Positions 34,643 to 43,463 of a DNA stretch of 53,542 bases are shown here, piece by piece. The position numbers and the translations under genes are program-made. The stretch spans positions 1 through 53,542 of the forward strand of contig JANWZN010000005.1 in the NCBI GenBank assembly GCA_025054575.1, read 5' to 3'. How positions within the stretch are numbered: the first letter of the stretch is position 1; every line of letters begins with the position of its first letter. The DNA is from Geminicoccaceae bacterium. GTDB taxonomy: Bacteria; Pseudomonadota; Alphaproteobacteria; Geminicoccales; Geminicoccaceae. The notes under the pieces were generated by a model. It was given only the letters and a program-made list of their open reading frames with translations, searched no databases and had not been told where the DNA came from.

Positions 34643-35449
34643 ATGTTCGATTCGCTTCTGGCGCAAGCCGTTCTGCTCGGCATCGTCGAGGGTCTGACCG
34701 AGTTCTTGCCGGTCTCCTCGACCGGTCACCTCATCCTCGTGGGCTGGTTGCTCGGCTTCAATGGTCCACCCGGCAAAGTGTTCGAGGTGGCGATCCAGCT
34801 CGGCGCGATCGTCGCGGTCTGTATTCTCTATTTCCGCCGCCTGTGGCGTGTGGCGGCGGCGTTGCCGACGAGTGCTGCAGCTCGCCGCTTCACCCTTGCC
34901 CTCCTCCTCGGTTTTCTTCCGGCGATGGTGTTGGGCGCGCTTTTCCATTCCTTCATCAAAGGCGTGTTGTTCTCGCCTTGGGTCGTGGTCACGAGCCTCG
35001 TTCTGGGCGGGATCGCGATCCTGGTGATCGAACGGCTGCGCCCGGTGCCGCGTATCGGCCGGGCCGAAGACACGCCACCCGCAACCGCGCTGGCCGTGGG
35101 CTTTTGTCAGGCTCTTGCGATGATACCGGGCGTGTCGCGCTCGGGGGCGACCATCCTGGGCGGCGTCCTGCTCGGGCTCGAGCGACGAGCCGCGGCGGAG
35201 TTCTCCTTCTTCCTCGCGATCCCGACGATGCTGGCCGCGACCGTGTACGACCTCTACAAGAACCGCGCCCTTCTGGCCTCGGACGATCTTCTCTTGATCG
35301 CGGTGGGCTTCGTGACCGCCATGGTCACGGCGATGATCGTAGTGGAAGGCCTGCTACGCTGGCTCCAGCGCCACACTTTCGAGGTGTTCGGTTGGTACCG
35401 AATCGTCGTGGGCCTGGTGATGGCGCTCGTGCTCCTTCGCGCCGACTGA
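34643..35449 (+). CDS. uppP: Undecaprenyl-diphosphatase
   Basis: A 268-residue membrane enzyme that recycles undecaprenyl pyrophosphate for cell-wall synthesis. EGLTEFLPVSSTGHLIL near the N-terminus and PGVSRSGATILGG in the second half are the two active-site motifs. About eight hydrophobic helices are visible. I chose the ATG at 34643 because it gives the family N-terminus; the ribosome-binding site is weak. It follows chrR after 108 bases and might be in its regulon, but no separate ECF promoter is seen. Confidence 0.93.
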   Translation: MFDSLLAQAVLLGIVEGLTEFLPVSSTGHLILVGWLLGFNGPPGKVFEVAIQLGAIVAVCILYFRRLWRVAAALPTSAAARRFTLALLLGFLPAMVLGALFHSFIKGVLFSPWVVVTSLVLGGIAILVIERLRPVPRIGRAEDTPPATALAVGFCQALAMIPGVSRSGATILGGVLLGLERRAAAEFSFFLAIPTMLAATVYDLYKNRALLASDDLLLIAVGFVTAMVTAMIVVEGLLRWLQRHTFEVFGWYRIVVGLVMALVLLRAD

Positions 35450-35455
35450 GCCGCG

Positions 35456-35701
35456 TCAGCCGCCCGTCTGCTCGATCCGGCAGACCGGATCGCCGACCTC
35501 GAGATCGCTTCCGGCCTCGGCCAGGATCTCGAGGAGGATGCCGTCACAGGGGGCGGTCACCTCGCTCGTGACCTTCTCGGTTTCGACCTCGTAGAGGACA
35601 GCGCCAGCCTTGAAGGCGGCACCGGGTGCCACGCGCCAGGCGACGAGCGTTCCTTCCTGCATGTTCATGGAGATGCGCGGGAGCTTGAGAACGACCTTCA
35701 C
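35456..35701 (-). CDS. Stand-alone lipoyl-domain protein
   Basis: An 81-residue protein consisting only of a lipoyl/biotinyl domain. VETEKVTSEV places the modified lysine at Lys43, in the pattern of lipoyl domains rather than the MKM of biotin carriers. Normally this domain is the N-terminus of an E2 acyltransferase, but here the stop codon follows directly and no catalytic domain is in the neighbourhood. It starts at a GTG overlapping the stop of the E1 beta gene (GTGA), so it is made with the E1 subunits and is probably their acyl acceptor. Confidence 0.85.
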   Translation of the reverse strand: MKVVLKLPRISMNMQEGTLVAWRVAPGAAFKAGAVLYEVETEKVTSEVTAPCDGILLEILAEAGSDLEVGDPVCRIEQTGG

Positions 35702-36681
35702 CGTGGCCTCCGCCAGCCGACGGTCGCTCGAACTGCGGCCTCGATGTGCTCGACGCCGGGCAACACGGCACGCTCGAGGACCGGAGCATAGGGGATGCAA
35801 CAGTCGGGCACGGTCACACGCCGGATCGGAGCGCGGAGCGCATCGAACGCGTGCTCGGCTGCGAGCGCGGCGATGTGGCTCGCCGAGGAGCAGGTGTCGC
35901 GCGCCTCGTCGACGACGATCAGACGACCGGTCCGGCGAACCGAAGCGAGGATCGTTTCGAGATCGAGCGGTACCAGCGTGCGCGGATCCACGACCTCGAC
36001 CTCGATCCCTTCGCCGGCCAGCGCTTCGGCGCACTTGATCGCCGGTCGCACCATCGCGCCGATGGCAACGAGCGTGACGTCACGGCCCGGCCGGCGGATG
36101 CAGGCCTCCCCGAGCGGAATCACGAGCTCCTCGTCCGGGACCTCGCCGGGCTCGCCACCGCGGCCGGCCGCCTGGAGGAAAAACACCGGATCGTCGTCGC
36201 GAATGGCCGCCTTGAGGAGGCCTTTCGCATCCGCCGGCGAGCCCGGCATCACGATCTTGATGCCGCCCAGATTGGCGAGCACCGGATGGACCGCGTCGGA
36301 GTGCTGGGCCGCGGCCGAGCGTCCACCGCCAGAGACCGCCAGAAAGGTGATCGGCAGCGTGATCTGTCCGTTGGTCATGTAGCGGAGCTTGGCCGCCTGG
36401 TTGGCGATCGCATCCATTCCCGTATAGACGAAGTTGCCGAACATCATGTGGCAGATAACGCGGCGACCGGCAGCGGCGGCACCGACGGCCATGCCCGAGA
36501 TCAAGGCTTCGCAGATCGGCGTGTCGCGGACGCGATCGGGGCCGAAACGTTTCCACAAGCCCCTGGTGTCGCCGAACAGGCTCGCTTTGACGTCCTCGCC
36601 GAACAGCACGATCGACGGATCGCGCTCCATCTCTTCGAGGATCGCCTCGTTCATGGCCTGGATCATGCGCTTGCGTGCCAT
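35698..36681 (-). CDS. 2-oxo acid (acetoin-type) dehydrogenase E1 beta subunit
   Basis: A 327-residue transketolase-type beta subunit. GEDVKASLFGDTRGL near the start, CEALISGMAVGAAAAG with the family glutamate, and the C-terminal LEVVDPRTLVPLD-like segment (VEVVDPRTLVPLD) are typical of PdhB and AcoB. It pairs with the E1 alpha encoded 9 bases upstream to decarboxylate a 2-oxo acid or cleave acetoin with thiamine diphosphate. The next gene overlaps its stop. The closest named families are acetoin and pyruvate dehydrogenases; the substrate is not proven. Confidence 0.9.
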   Translation of the reverse strand: MARKRMIQAMNEAILEEMERDPSIVLFGEDVKASLFGDTRGLWKRFGPDRVRDTPICEALISGMAVGAAAAGRRVICHMMFGNFVYTGMDAIANQAAKLRYMTNGQITLPITFLAVSGGGRSAAAQHSDAVHPVLANLGGIKIVMPGSPADAKGLLKAAIRDDDPVFFLQAAGRGGEPGEVPDEELVIPLGEACIRRPGRDVTLVAIGAMVRPAIKCAEALAGEGIEVEVVDPRTLVPLDLETILASVRRTGRLIVVDEARDTCSSASHIAALAAEHAFDALRAPIRRVTVPDCCIPYAPVLERAVLPGVEHIEAAVRATVGWRRPR

Positions 36682-36690
36682 CGCCGCGCC

Positions 36691-37683
36691 TCACCTGGGA
36701 TTGGCGAACATGTGGCCGGTGGCGCTCGCCGGATCGGGCTCGGGCGAGGCCTCGGCTACCCGGACCGCCTCGGCGACCGTCTCGCCCACGGCGCGCTCGA
36801 TCGCCTCGAGTTCGTCCGCTGCCGCCAAGCCGTGGGTCGCGAGATAGGCCGCAAACCGCCCGATCGGGTCCTTGGCGCGCCAGGCCTCGACCTCGGCCTC
36901 CGATCGATAGGGCTCGGTGATGAACGTGACTTCGTACTCGACGTGACCACGGGTGCGGTACGTGATCGCCTCGATGAGCGTCGGCCCGCCCCCTTCGCGC
37001 GCCCGCCGCACGGCCTGGTTGGCCGCTTGCCAGACGGCCAGCACATCGTTGCCGTCGACCTTGAGCGCGGGCACGCCGAAGGGCCGTGCACGCTCGACGA
37101 TGCGGCCGGCGGTCACCGTCGCGGTCGGCGAGAACTCGGAGAAGCCGTTGTTTTCGCAGATCAGGATCAAGGGCAGCTTCCAGAGCGCCCCGACATTGAG
37201 CGCCTCCATGAGGACACCCTGGTTGGCTGCGCCGTCGCCGAAGAACGCCACTGCCACCTTGCCGTCGCCGTCGAGCTGGGCGGCGAGCGCGGCACCGGTG
37301 GCGAGCGCGATCCCGCCGCCGACGATCCCGTTCGCGCCGATGATCCCCTTGGAGAAGTCGGCCACGTGCATCGAGCCGCCGAAGCCGCCGCAGATGCCGT
37401 CCGCACGGCCGTAGATCTCGGCCATCATGCGCGCCGGATCGCCGCCCTTGGCAAGAAAGTGCCCGTGGCCGCGATGCGTACTGGTGATCCAGTCGCGGTC
37501 TTCGAGGTGATGGCAGACACCGACGGCGATCGCCTCCTGGCCGACATAGAGATGGACGGGTCCCGGCAACTTTCCGGCCGCGCAGTCCCGAGCGAGCTGC
37601 TCTTCCATCCGGCGGATCAGGAGCATACGCTGGTAGAGCGCCAACAGCTCCTCGCGCGACAGATTGCTGGCCGCCACGCTCAT
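36691..37683 (-). CDS. 2-oxo acid (acetoin-type) dehydrogenase E1 alpha subunit
   Basis: A 330-residue thiamine-diphosphate enzyme. The ThDP motif runs from GDG (149-151, FFGDGAANQGVLMEAL) to ENN (177-179). THRGHGHFLAKG and GGFGGSMHVADF are typical of AcoA and PdhA. The ATG at 37683 overlaps the stop of the SDR gene (ATGA), and E1 beta follows after 9 bases. I infer an operon SDR - E1 alpha - E1 beta - lipoyl protein. Confidence 0.92.
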   Translation of the reverse strand: MSVAASNLSREELLALYQRMLLIRRMEEQLARDCAAGKLPGPVHLYVGQEAIAVGVCHHLEDRDWITSTHRGHGHFLAKGGDPARMMAEIYGRADGICGGFGGSMHVADFSKGIIGANGIVGGGIALATGAALAAQLDGDGKVAVAFFGDGAANQGVLMEALNVGALWKLPLILICENNGFSEFSPTATVTAGRIVERARPFGVPALKVDGNDVLAVWQAANQAVRRAREGGGPTLIEAITYRTRGHVEYEVTFITEPYRSEAEVEAWRAKDPIGRFAAYLATHGLAAADELEAIERAVGETVAEAVRVAEASPEPDPASATGHMFANPR

Positions 37684-38507
37684 TCGTTCGGACCTCCCTC
37701 GCCTTCGCGTCGCGGGCCGAGATCGTCGCCGGGATCGCCACGGATGGTCCACCCGCCGTCCACGGTCCATACCGCCCCGGTGACGAAGGCCGAGGCCGGT
37801 TCGCACAAAAAGGCGATCACGCGAGCGATCTCCTCGGGCTTTCCCCAGCGTCCGACCGGGGTGCGCTCGGCGAAGCGCTCGTAATCCAGGATTCCGCGCC
37901 GGATCCGTTCCTCGAGAACGGGTGTCAGGACATAGCCGGGAGCGATCGCGTTGACCGTGACCCCGAAACGGGCGTTTTCGAGGGCGAGCGCACGGGTGAG
38001 GCCGACGATCGCGTGCTTGGCGGTCGTGTAGCCGGCGCGTCCGGGTAGCGCCTGCAGGCCCATGATCGACGCGATGTTGACGATCCGGCCCATGCCCTGG
38101 GCTCGCATCGCCGGCAGGCAGAGCGCCGCCATGCGCGCCGAGCCGTGTACGTGGATCGCGAGCATGCGCTCGAAATGCTCGAACGGTTGCTCGTGCAGCG
38201 GCTTGACCTCCTGCGCGTTGATACCGGCGCAGTTGACGAGCACGGTCGGGGGCCCGAGCCGAGCGGCAAGCTGCTCGTAAGCCCGTGCACAGGCTTCCGG
38301 ATCCGCCACGTCGCAGGCCGCGCCGGCGACCAGGATGCCGAGATCGGCGGAGAGCCGTTCCGCGGTCGCCGCCAGCCGTTCCGGATCGAGGTCGACGATC
38401 GCCAGATCGGCGCCCGCGGCCGCGAGCGCTCGCGCGGTCGCGAGGCCGATACCCGACACCCCACCGGTCACCAATGCCGTGCGCCCTGTGAGCGCTCGCG
38501 CCGTCAT
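37680..38507 (-). CDS. Short-chain dehydrogenase/reductase
   Basis: A 275-residue classical SDR with TGGVSGIG (14-21), NCAG, and the catalytic residues Ser147, Tyr160 and Lys164 (AGYTTAKHA). Asp39 at the end of strand 2 suggests NAD. It resembles acetoin/diacetyl reductases and sugar-alcohol dehydrogenases; its place at the head of the E1 operon favours a role in supplying or removing the complex's substrate. GGGGAGG lies 5 bases before the ATG at 38507, which I prefer to the upstream start at 38558. Confidence 0.9.
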   Translation of the reverse strand: MTARALTGRTALVTGGVSGIGLATARALAAAGADLAIVDLDPERLAATAERLSADLGILVAGAACDVADPEACARAYEQLAARLGPPTVLVNCAGINAQEVKPLHEQPFEHFERMLAIHVHGSARMAALCLPAMRAQGMGRIVNIASIMGLQALPGRAGYTTAKHAIVGLTRALALENARFGVTVNAIAPGYVLTPVLEERIRRGILDYERFAERTPVGRWGKPEEIARVIAFLCEPASAFVTGAVWTVDGGWTIRGDPGDDLGPRREGEGGPNE

Positions 38508-38704
38508 GCTCGCCTCCCCTGCCGCCGCGAGCCAAGCGAGGGGGCTGCCCAGCGTCAAGCACGTTGCCCGCAGAGGCGGGCGGTTCCGCTATGTGCCGGT
38601 TGCGGGGCTGCTGTCCTCTCTTGCCGGGCTCGGCGGCAACCGTCACTTTCGAACGCGGGGGGTCGCGCGCCGCCGTCGGTGGCGCCTCGCTCGGAGGTAC
38701 GCTC

Positions 38705-39784
38705 ATGTCGCCACGCCGAACCCGCCGCCAGCTGCTCGTCGCCTCGGGTGCGAGCCTGGCGGTGCTCTCTCTCGATCGCCGGGCCCGAGCGGCCGATCCG
38801 CTCAAGGTGGGCTTCGTCTATGTGGGACCGATCGGCGACCATGGCTGGACCTACCGTCACGATCTGGGTCGCCAGGCCGTCGAGAAGGCGCTCGGCGAGA
38901 AGGTCCGGACATCCTATGTCGAAAACGTCTCCGAGGGCCCCGATGCCGAACGCGTCATCCGCCAGCTCGCGAGCTCGGGCCACGGCCTCGTCTTCACGAC
39001 CTCCTTCGGCTTCATGAACGCGACCGAGAAGGTCGCTCGTGCCTTCCCGAGAGTGAAATTCGAACACTGCACCGGCTACAAGCGGCTGGACAATCTCGCC
39101 ACCTACGATGCGCGCTTCTACGAGGGGCGGGCCGTGATCGGGACGATCGCGGGTCATCTGAGCAAGACCAAGAAGATCGGGTATATCGGCAGCTTCCCCA
39201 TTCCCGAGGTGGTGATGGGCATCAACGCCTTTACCCTCGCCGCCCACAAGATCGATCCGTCGATCCAGGTCCGGGTGATCTGGGTCAACAGCTGGTATGA
39301 TCCCGGCAAAGAGGCCGATGCCGCCAAGGCGCACATCGATCAGGGCGCGGACATCATCGTTCAGCACACCGACAGTCCCGCTGCCGTCCAGGTGGCCGAG
39401 GAGCGCGGACTGATGGCGTTCGGCCAGGCCTCCGACATGAGCCGATTCGGCCCCACTGCCCAGCTCACCGCGATCGTCGACAATTGGGACAGCTATTACA
39501 TCAGCCGCGCCCGAGCGGTGCTCGACGGCACCTGGAAGAGCCACGCCGTGTGGATGGGCATCAAGGATGGCGCGGTCGAGATCGCGCCCTACGGGCCCAA
39601 GGTGCCTGAAGAGGTGCGCAAAGCGGCCGATGCCATCCGGGACGGCATCGTCGCGGGTACGCTCCATCCCTTCACGGGCCCGATCAAGGATCAAAAAGGG
39701 GTGGAACGCATCCCGGCCGGCCGACACGCCACCGACGAAGAGCTGCACCAAATGGATTGGTACGTTCCCGGCGTGACCGCCTGA
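38705..39784 (+). CDS. BMP family ABC transporter substrate-binding protein
   Basis: A 359-residue periplasmic protein of the basic membrane protein family, which binds nucleosides or related small molecules. The N-terminus has a twin-arginine motif (TRRQLLVASG), suggesting Tat export. KVGFVYVGPIGDHGWTYRHD is the conserved start of the mature domain, and KKIGYIGSFPIPEVVMGINAF and IIVQHTDSPAAVQVAEERG follow. No permease or ATPase genes are adjacent, so it works with components elsewhere. GGAGG precedes the ATG; the gene is divergent from the SDR operon. Confidence 0.9.
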   Translation: MSPRRTRRQLLVASGASLAVLSLDRRARAADPLKVGFVYVGPIGDHGWTYRHDLGRQAVEKALGEKVRTSYVENVSEGPDAERVIRQLASSGHGLVFTTSFGFMNATEKVARAFPRVKFEHCTGYKRLDNLATYDARFYEGRAVIGTIAGHLSKTKKIGYIGSFPIPEVVMGINAFTLAAHKIDPSIQVRVIWVNSWYDPGKEADAAKAHIDQGADIIVQHTDSPAAVQVAEERGLMAFGQASDMSRFGPTAQLTAIVDNWDSYYISRARAVLDGTWKSHAVWMGIKDGAVEIAPYGPKVPEEVRKAADAIRDGIVAGTLHPFTGPIKDQKGVERIPAGRHATDEELHQMDWYVPGVTA

Positions 39785-39801
39785 CGGAACGCTCTGTAGC
39801 G

Positions 39802-39834
39802 AGCGGCCGAAAAAAAGGCCGCCCGGAGGCGGCC
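39802..39834 (-). terminator. Intrinsic terminator, minus strand and possibly bidirectional
   Basis: GGCCGCC (39817-39823), a 4-base loop and GGCGGCC (39828-39834) form a perfect stem. On the minus strand it is followed by seven T (39810-39816), giving a textbook terminator for the RNase Z-like gene ending at 39994. On the plus strand, GCGGCC and GGCCGC around the A run form an alternative hairpin that could end the BMP transcript. Confidence 0.8.
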
Positions 39835-39993
39835 GAGTGAAAGGGGAGGCATCACAACGTCAGGGAGGACAGTGACCCGGAACGATCGGGGCCGGGCTGT
39901 TGCCCGGACACGGTCGTCGCCGCGTCGATACGGTTCTATGTGATCTACTCTGAAGAAGGTCTTAACGGCGCGCCGATTTTAGCGGCTCCCGTC

Positions 39994-41049
39994 TCAAGCA
40001 CCGACTCGGACATCCCCGGGTAAGTCGGCGGGCGCACCCGGCCGCCCCTCGAACGCCCGGCGCAACTCCTCTTCGAGGAGGTGAAAGCGGCCTGCGTAGC
40101 GGGGCGAGAAATGGAACGGGAGGACCCGACGCACGCCGGCGAGCCGCGCCAGCGTCCCTGCCTCGCGCGCGGTGAGGTGATGCCGCGCCCGGGCCTGGGC
40201 GCGATCGGCATCGAGGAAGGCGGCCTCGATCACGAGCGTGTCCGCACCGCGCGCCAAGGCCAGCACGCGCTCGACATTGCGTGCGGTCCAGGCGCAGTCG
40301 GTCACGTAGACCACCCGCTGCCCCGGGACGATGTCGAGGACTTCGCGACGCAGAAGGCCGAGCGGCACCGTGCGCTCGCGAACGCCCTCCGCGCTCCGCC
40401 AACGCGCGGTGATCGGGGTATCTTCGGGGGCCTCTTGCAGCACGGCTTCTTTCACGTATCGGAGCCAAGGGCCGATACCGAGGCCGAGGGCTTCGAGCCG
40501 ATTGCGCCAGATCTGGACGTGCTGTCGCTCCTCGAGCGCGAAGGCGAGGCAGGGGATCGCGTGATCGAGCACGACCGCTCGGATCGTGAGCCGTGGCTCC
40601 GCGCGGACGACGGTGTCCGCATGGGAGGTGTGCTCGACCGGGCCGAGCCGGAACCGGTCGCGCAAGGCGAGCCGGGCCCGCCGCCGCGCCCCACTTTCGA
40701 GGATCTCGAGGATCTCGAGGGTCAGGGCCTCGCGATAGCTCGCGGCGAGGTTCCAGTTGTAGGAGGCGAGCCGCCAGGCGACGCGCTCGATCGTGCCCTC
40801 GGGGCCGATCAGCCGGATCGTCCGCTCTCGCCCGAGTGCCACGCGCAACAGCCGTTCGAAGCCGCAGAAATGGTCCAGATGCGTGTGGCTGAGCAGCACA
40901 TCGCTCACGCGAAGGAGCTTGCGCGGCGAAAGCGGCGCGAGGTCCCCGAGATCGAACAGAAACGCTCGGCCGCCTTGGATCAGATCCGCGAACAACACCG
41001 GATCACCGGTCGGACCGTTGACGAGCTCGAGCTCGAAAGCGCTGCGCAT
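39994..41049 (-). CDS. MBL-fold hydrolase, ribonuclease Z-like
   Basis: A 351-residue metallo-beta-lactamase-fold protein. The zinc motif LSHTHLDHF gives His55, His57, Asp59 and His60. Later ligands are in VTDCAWTA and HHLTA, and PFHFSPRY matches the end motif of RNase Z. It may process tRNA 3' ends or act on another nucleic acid or small molecule; the CCA is already encoded in the tRNAs seen here. I chose the ATG at 41049 because the longer open frame runs into tRNA-Leu. The start has a weak ribosome-binding site. Confidence 0.82.
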   Translation of the reverse strand: MRSAFELELVNGPTGDPVLFADLIQGGRAFLFDLGDLAPLSPRKLLRVSDVLLSHTHLDHFCGFERLLRVALGRERTIRLIGPEGTIERVAWRLASYNWNLAASYREALTLEILEILESGARRRARLALRDRFRLGPVEHTSHADTVVRAEPRLTIRAVVLDHAIPCLAFALEERQHVQIWRNRLEALGLGIGPWLRYVKEAVLQEAPEDTPITARWRSAEGVRERTVPLGLLRREVLDIVPGQRVVYVTDCAWTARNVERVLALARGADTLVIEAAFLDADRAQARARHHLTAREAGTLARLAGVRRVLPFHFSPRYAGRFHLLEEELRRAFEGRPGAPADLPGDVRVGA

Positions 41050-41164
41050 CGGGGCGGTCGGGTCGACCTGTCGGCGGGGAGCGTTCTCGGTGACGGCAAC
41101 CGACGAGCCGCGACCGCCTCGCGAACATTCGTCCGGTCGTCCGGCAAAGATACCGGCGACATGT

Positions 41165-41251
41165 TGGTGCCCCAGGAGGGACTCGAACCCCCACGCCCTC
41201 GCGGGCAACAGATTTTGAGTCTGCCGCGTCTACCGGTTCCGCCACTGGGGC
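41165..41251 (-). tRNA. tRNA-Leu (anticodon CAA)
   Basis: The minus strand begins GCCCCAG and ends CTGGGGC-A-CCA (CCA encoded at 41165-41167). The anticodon arm closes the loop CTCAAAA, giving CAA for codon TTG. A long variable arm (class II) follows, as expected for leucine tRNA. Length is 87 bases with CCA. Confidence 0.97.
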
Positions 41252-41261
41252 ATCGTGGGCC

Positions 41262-41290
41262 GCTCTAAAACCCGGGCTCGGGCCGGTCAA
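41262..41290 (-). promoter_or_regulatory. Promoter of tRNA-Leu
   Basis: On the minus strand TTGACC (41285-41290), a 17-base spacer and TAGAGC (41262-41267) precede the tRNA by about ten bases. The -35 element overlaps the stop codon of the NfeD gene (41287-41289). Confidence 0.65.
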
Positions 41291-41736
41291 GGATCGTCCT
41301 CGACCGGCTGCACCTCGAGCAGCGTGCCGCGCGCCGCCACGATCTTCACCCGCCGGCCGGCCGGAAGATCGGGCCCGCTCGCGAGCCACACGGTGTCGCC
41401 GATGCGGACCTTGCCACGCCCGTCGAGGATCGGCTCGACAAGATGCACGATCCGGCCGATGTGCGACTCCGCACGGCGGTTGAGCGCGTGCTCGTCCGCG
41501 GCCGCGGCGCCGACGCGGAGGCGGCGCCGCGCCAGCCAGACGCCCGCGCCGACCAGGTTGAGCAGCGAGAAGAGCGTGATCTGCCAGGGCCAGGCGAGGT
41601 CCGGCACGAGCCAGAGCACGCCGCCTGTCGCGAGCGCCGCCGTGCCGAGCCAGATCAGGACGAAGCCCGGTGCCACGGCCTCCAGGAGCACGAGAAGACC
41701 ACCGAGGACCCACCAGTGCCAGGGCTCGATCTGCAT
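41287..41736 (-). CDS. NfeD family membrane protein
   Basis: A 149-residue protein with about three hydrophobic segments (starting WHWWVLGGLLVLLEAVAPGF and GTAALATGGVLWLVP) and a C-terminal OB-fold-like domain (GRVHL-like start, KVRIGDTVWLASG, VKIVAARGTLLEVQPVE). Short NfeD proteins pair with stomatins in membrane microdomains. The stomatin gene ends 4 bases before its ATG, and this gene pair is a well-known arrangement. Confidence 0.9.
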   Translation of the reverse strand: MQIEPWHWWVLGGLLVLLEAVAPGFVLIWLGTAALATGGVLWLVPDLAWPWQITLFSLLNLVGAGVWLARRRLRVGAAAADEHALNRRAESHIGRIVHLVEPILDGRGKVRIGDTVWLASGPDLPAGRRVKIVAARGTLLEVQPVEDDP

Positions 41737-41740
41737 GGCG

Positions 41741-42700
41741 TCAACTGCCGTCTCGCGCCGTCCACGGCCCGGATCGGGGCGGCGCGACGCCGGGATGGGC
41801 ATCGCGCGCGATCTCGGCGATACCGGCGAGCGCGCCCAAGACACCCGTCGCCTCGATCGGCAGAACGAGGGTCTTCTGGTTGGGTGCCGCCGCCAGGACT
41901 TCCAGCGCCTTGAGGTACTTTTCCGCCACGAAATAGTTGACCGCGAGCGGGCTGCCCTCGGCGATCGCCTGCGAAAGCATGGCTGCGGCCTTGGCTTCGG
42001 CTTCGGCCAACCGCTCGCGCGCCTCCGCGTCGCGGAAGGCTGCCTCCTTGCGCCCCTCGGCCTCAAGGATGACCGCCTGCTTCTCGCCTTCGGCCTTGAG
42101 GATCGCTGCCTGGCGTTCGCCTTCGGCCTGCAGGACGGCGGCCCGCTTGTCGCGCTCGGCCTTCATTTGCCGGGCCATCGAATCGACGAGATCCTGCGGT
42201 GGCGTGATGTCCTTGATCTCGACGCGGGTGACCTTGACGCCCCAGGGTTGGGTCGCCTCGTCGACGACCGCGAGCAGCCTTGCGTTGATCTCGTCGCGCC
42301 GCGACAGCAGCTCGTCGAGATCCATGGAGCCGATCACGGTTCGGATGTTGGTCATCGTCAGGTTCAAGGTCGCGCTCGAGAGGTCGCGGACCTCGTAGGC
42401 CGCTTTGGCGGCATCCAGCACTTGGAAGAAGACGATCGCATCGACCGTGACCACAGCGTTGTCACGGGTGATGGCCTGCTGGGAGGGGACGTCGAGCACC
42501 TGCTCCATCATGTTGAGCTTGGCGCCGATGCGCTCGACGAAGGGGACGACGAGGTTGAGGCCGGGCCCGAGTGTGCGGACGTAGCGGCCGAAGCGTTCGA
42601 CCGTGTATTCGTAACCCTGCGGGACCGAACGCACGCCCATGAGCACGAGGACGAGCACGATCGCGAGAAACACGAGCGAAAGCGTCGCGAACGGATCCAT
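41741..42700 (-). CDS. SPFH/stomatin-like protein (QmcA type)
   Basis: A 319-residue protein with one N-terminal membrane helix ([17 protein letters not shown]), an SPFH domain ([47 protein letters not shown]) and a long Ala/Glu-rich coiled coil ([20 protein letters not shown] onward). It is expected to form membrane-attached oligomers with NfeD that organise membrane proteins. GGAGAG 6 bases before the ATG at 42700 sets the start. Confidence 0.93.
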   Translation of the reverse strand: MDPFATLSLVFLAIVLVLVLMGVRSVPQGYEYTVERFGRYVRTLGPGLNLVVPFVERIGAKLNMMEQVLDVPSQQAITRDNAVVTVDAIVFFQVLDAAKAAYEVRDLSSATLNLTMTNIRTVIGSMDLDELLSRRDEINARLLAVVDEATQPWGVKVTRVEIKDITPPQDLVDSMARQMKAERDKRAAVLQAEGERQAAILKAEGEKQAVILEAEGRKEAAFRDAEARERLAEAEAKAAAMLSQAIAEGSPLAVNYFVAEKYLKALEVLAAAPNQKTLVLPIEATGVLGALAGIAEIARDAHPGVAPPRSGPWTARDGS

Positions 42701-42847
42701 CAGGCTCTCCACGAGGGCGTCCGTCGGGCCCCCGTCCTCATGGCACGGCAAGGGTTAACGCTTCGTCAAGGCCGCGCCGGCCGGCGCCTTGCCCCGCCGC
42801 GGGCCCTCGTCTATCGGGGGCATGGACTGCGTGGCGGGAGAGCAGGC

Positions 42848-43432
42848 GTGTTGCGCGTCAGCTACGATTGGATGATGCGACAGGCCGCGAGCCCGGGAGC
42901 GGATCGTGCCCTCGCGCTGGTCTCCTTCGTCGAGAGCTCGGTCTTTCCGATCCCGCCCGACGTCATGTTGATCCCGATGGTCTTGGCGCGGCCCGAGCGG
43001 GCTTGGCGGATCGTGCTGATCGCCACCGTCGCCTCGGTCCTGGGCGGCATCGCCGGCTACCTTATCGGTTATTTCCTCTACGAAACGGTCGGGCTCTGGG
43101 TGATCGAACTCTACGGGCTTTCGGCCAAGGCCGAGGCCTTTCGGCGCGGTTACGAGGAGTGGGGGCTCCTCATCGTGCTGATCGCCGGCTTCAGCCCCTT
43201 GCCCTACAAGGTGATCACGATCGCGAGCGGGGCCGCCGCCTTCGATCCGTTGGTCTTCACGTTGGCCTCGATCGTCTCGCGCGGTGCGCGTTTCCTGCTC
43301 GTCGCCGTTCTCCTGCGGCTCTTCGGCTCGACGATCCGCCGGTTCATCGAGGCCCGGCTCGGGCTCGTGACGGGCGCGTTCGCCGTGCTCCTGGTGCTCG
43401 GTTTCGTTGCGCTGCGCTATCTTCGCGTCTGA
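42848..43432 (+). CDS. YqaA/DedA-like membrane protein
   Basis: A 194-residue membrane protein with SFVESSVFPIPPDVMLIPM, the conserved DedA/VTT-domain motif, and GFSPLPYKVITIASGAAAF in the second half. Such proteins may act as lipid or undecaprenyl-phosphate flippases, but YqaA itself is not characterised. It starts at a GTG with GGGAGAG upstream, which gives the family N-terminus xLRVSYDW. dsbB follows after 31 bases. Confidence 0.88.
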   Translation: MLRVSYDWMMRQAASPGADRALALVSFVESSVFPIPPDVMLIPMVLARPERAWRIVLIATVASVLGGIAGYLIGYFLYETVGLWVIELYGLSAKAEAFRRGYEEWGLLIVLIAGFSPLPYKVITIASGAAAFDPLVFTLASIVSRGARFLLVAVLLRLFGSTIRRFIEARLGLVTGAFAVLLVLGFVALRYLRV

Positions 43433-43463
43433 GGAAGCACGCCACGCATCTGGAGGGCGCGCG

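Noticed and set aside
39994-41208. Longer start for the RNase Z-like gene at 41208
   Set aside because: It would read through the 3' end of tRNA-Leu; the ATG at 41049 fits the domain start.
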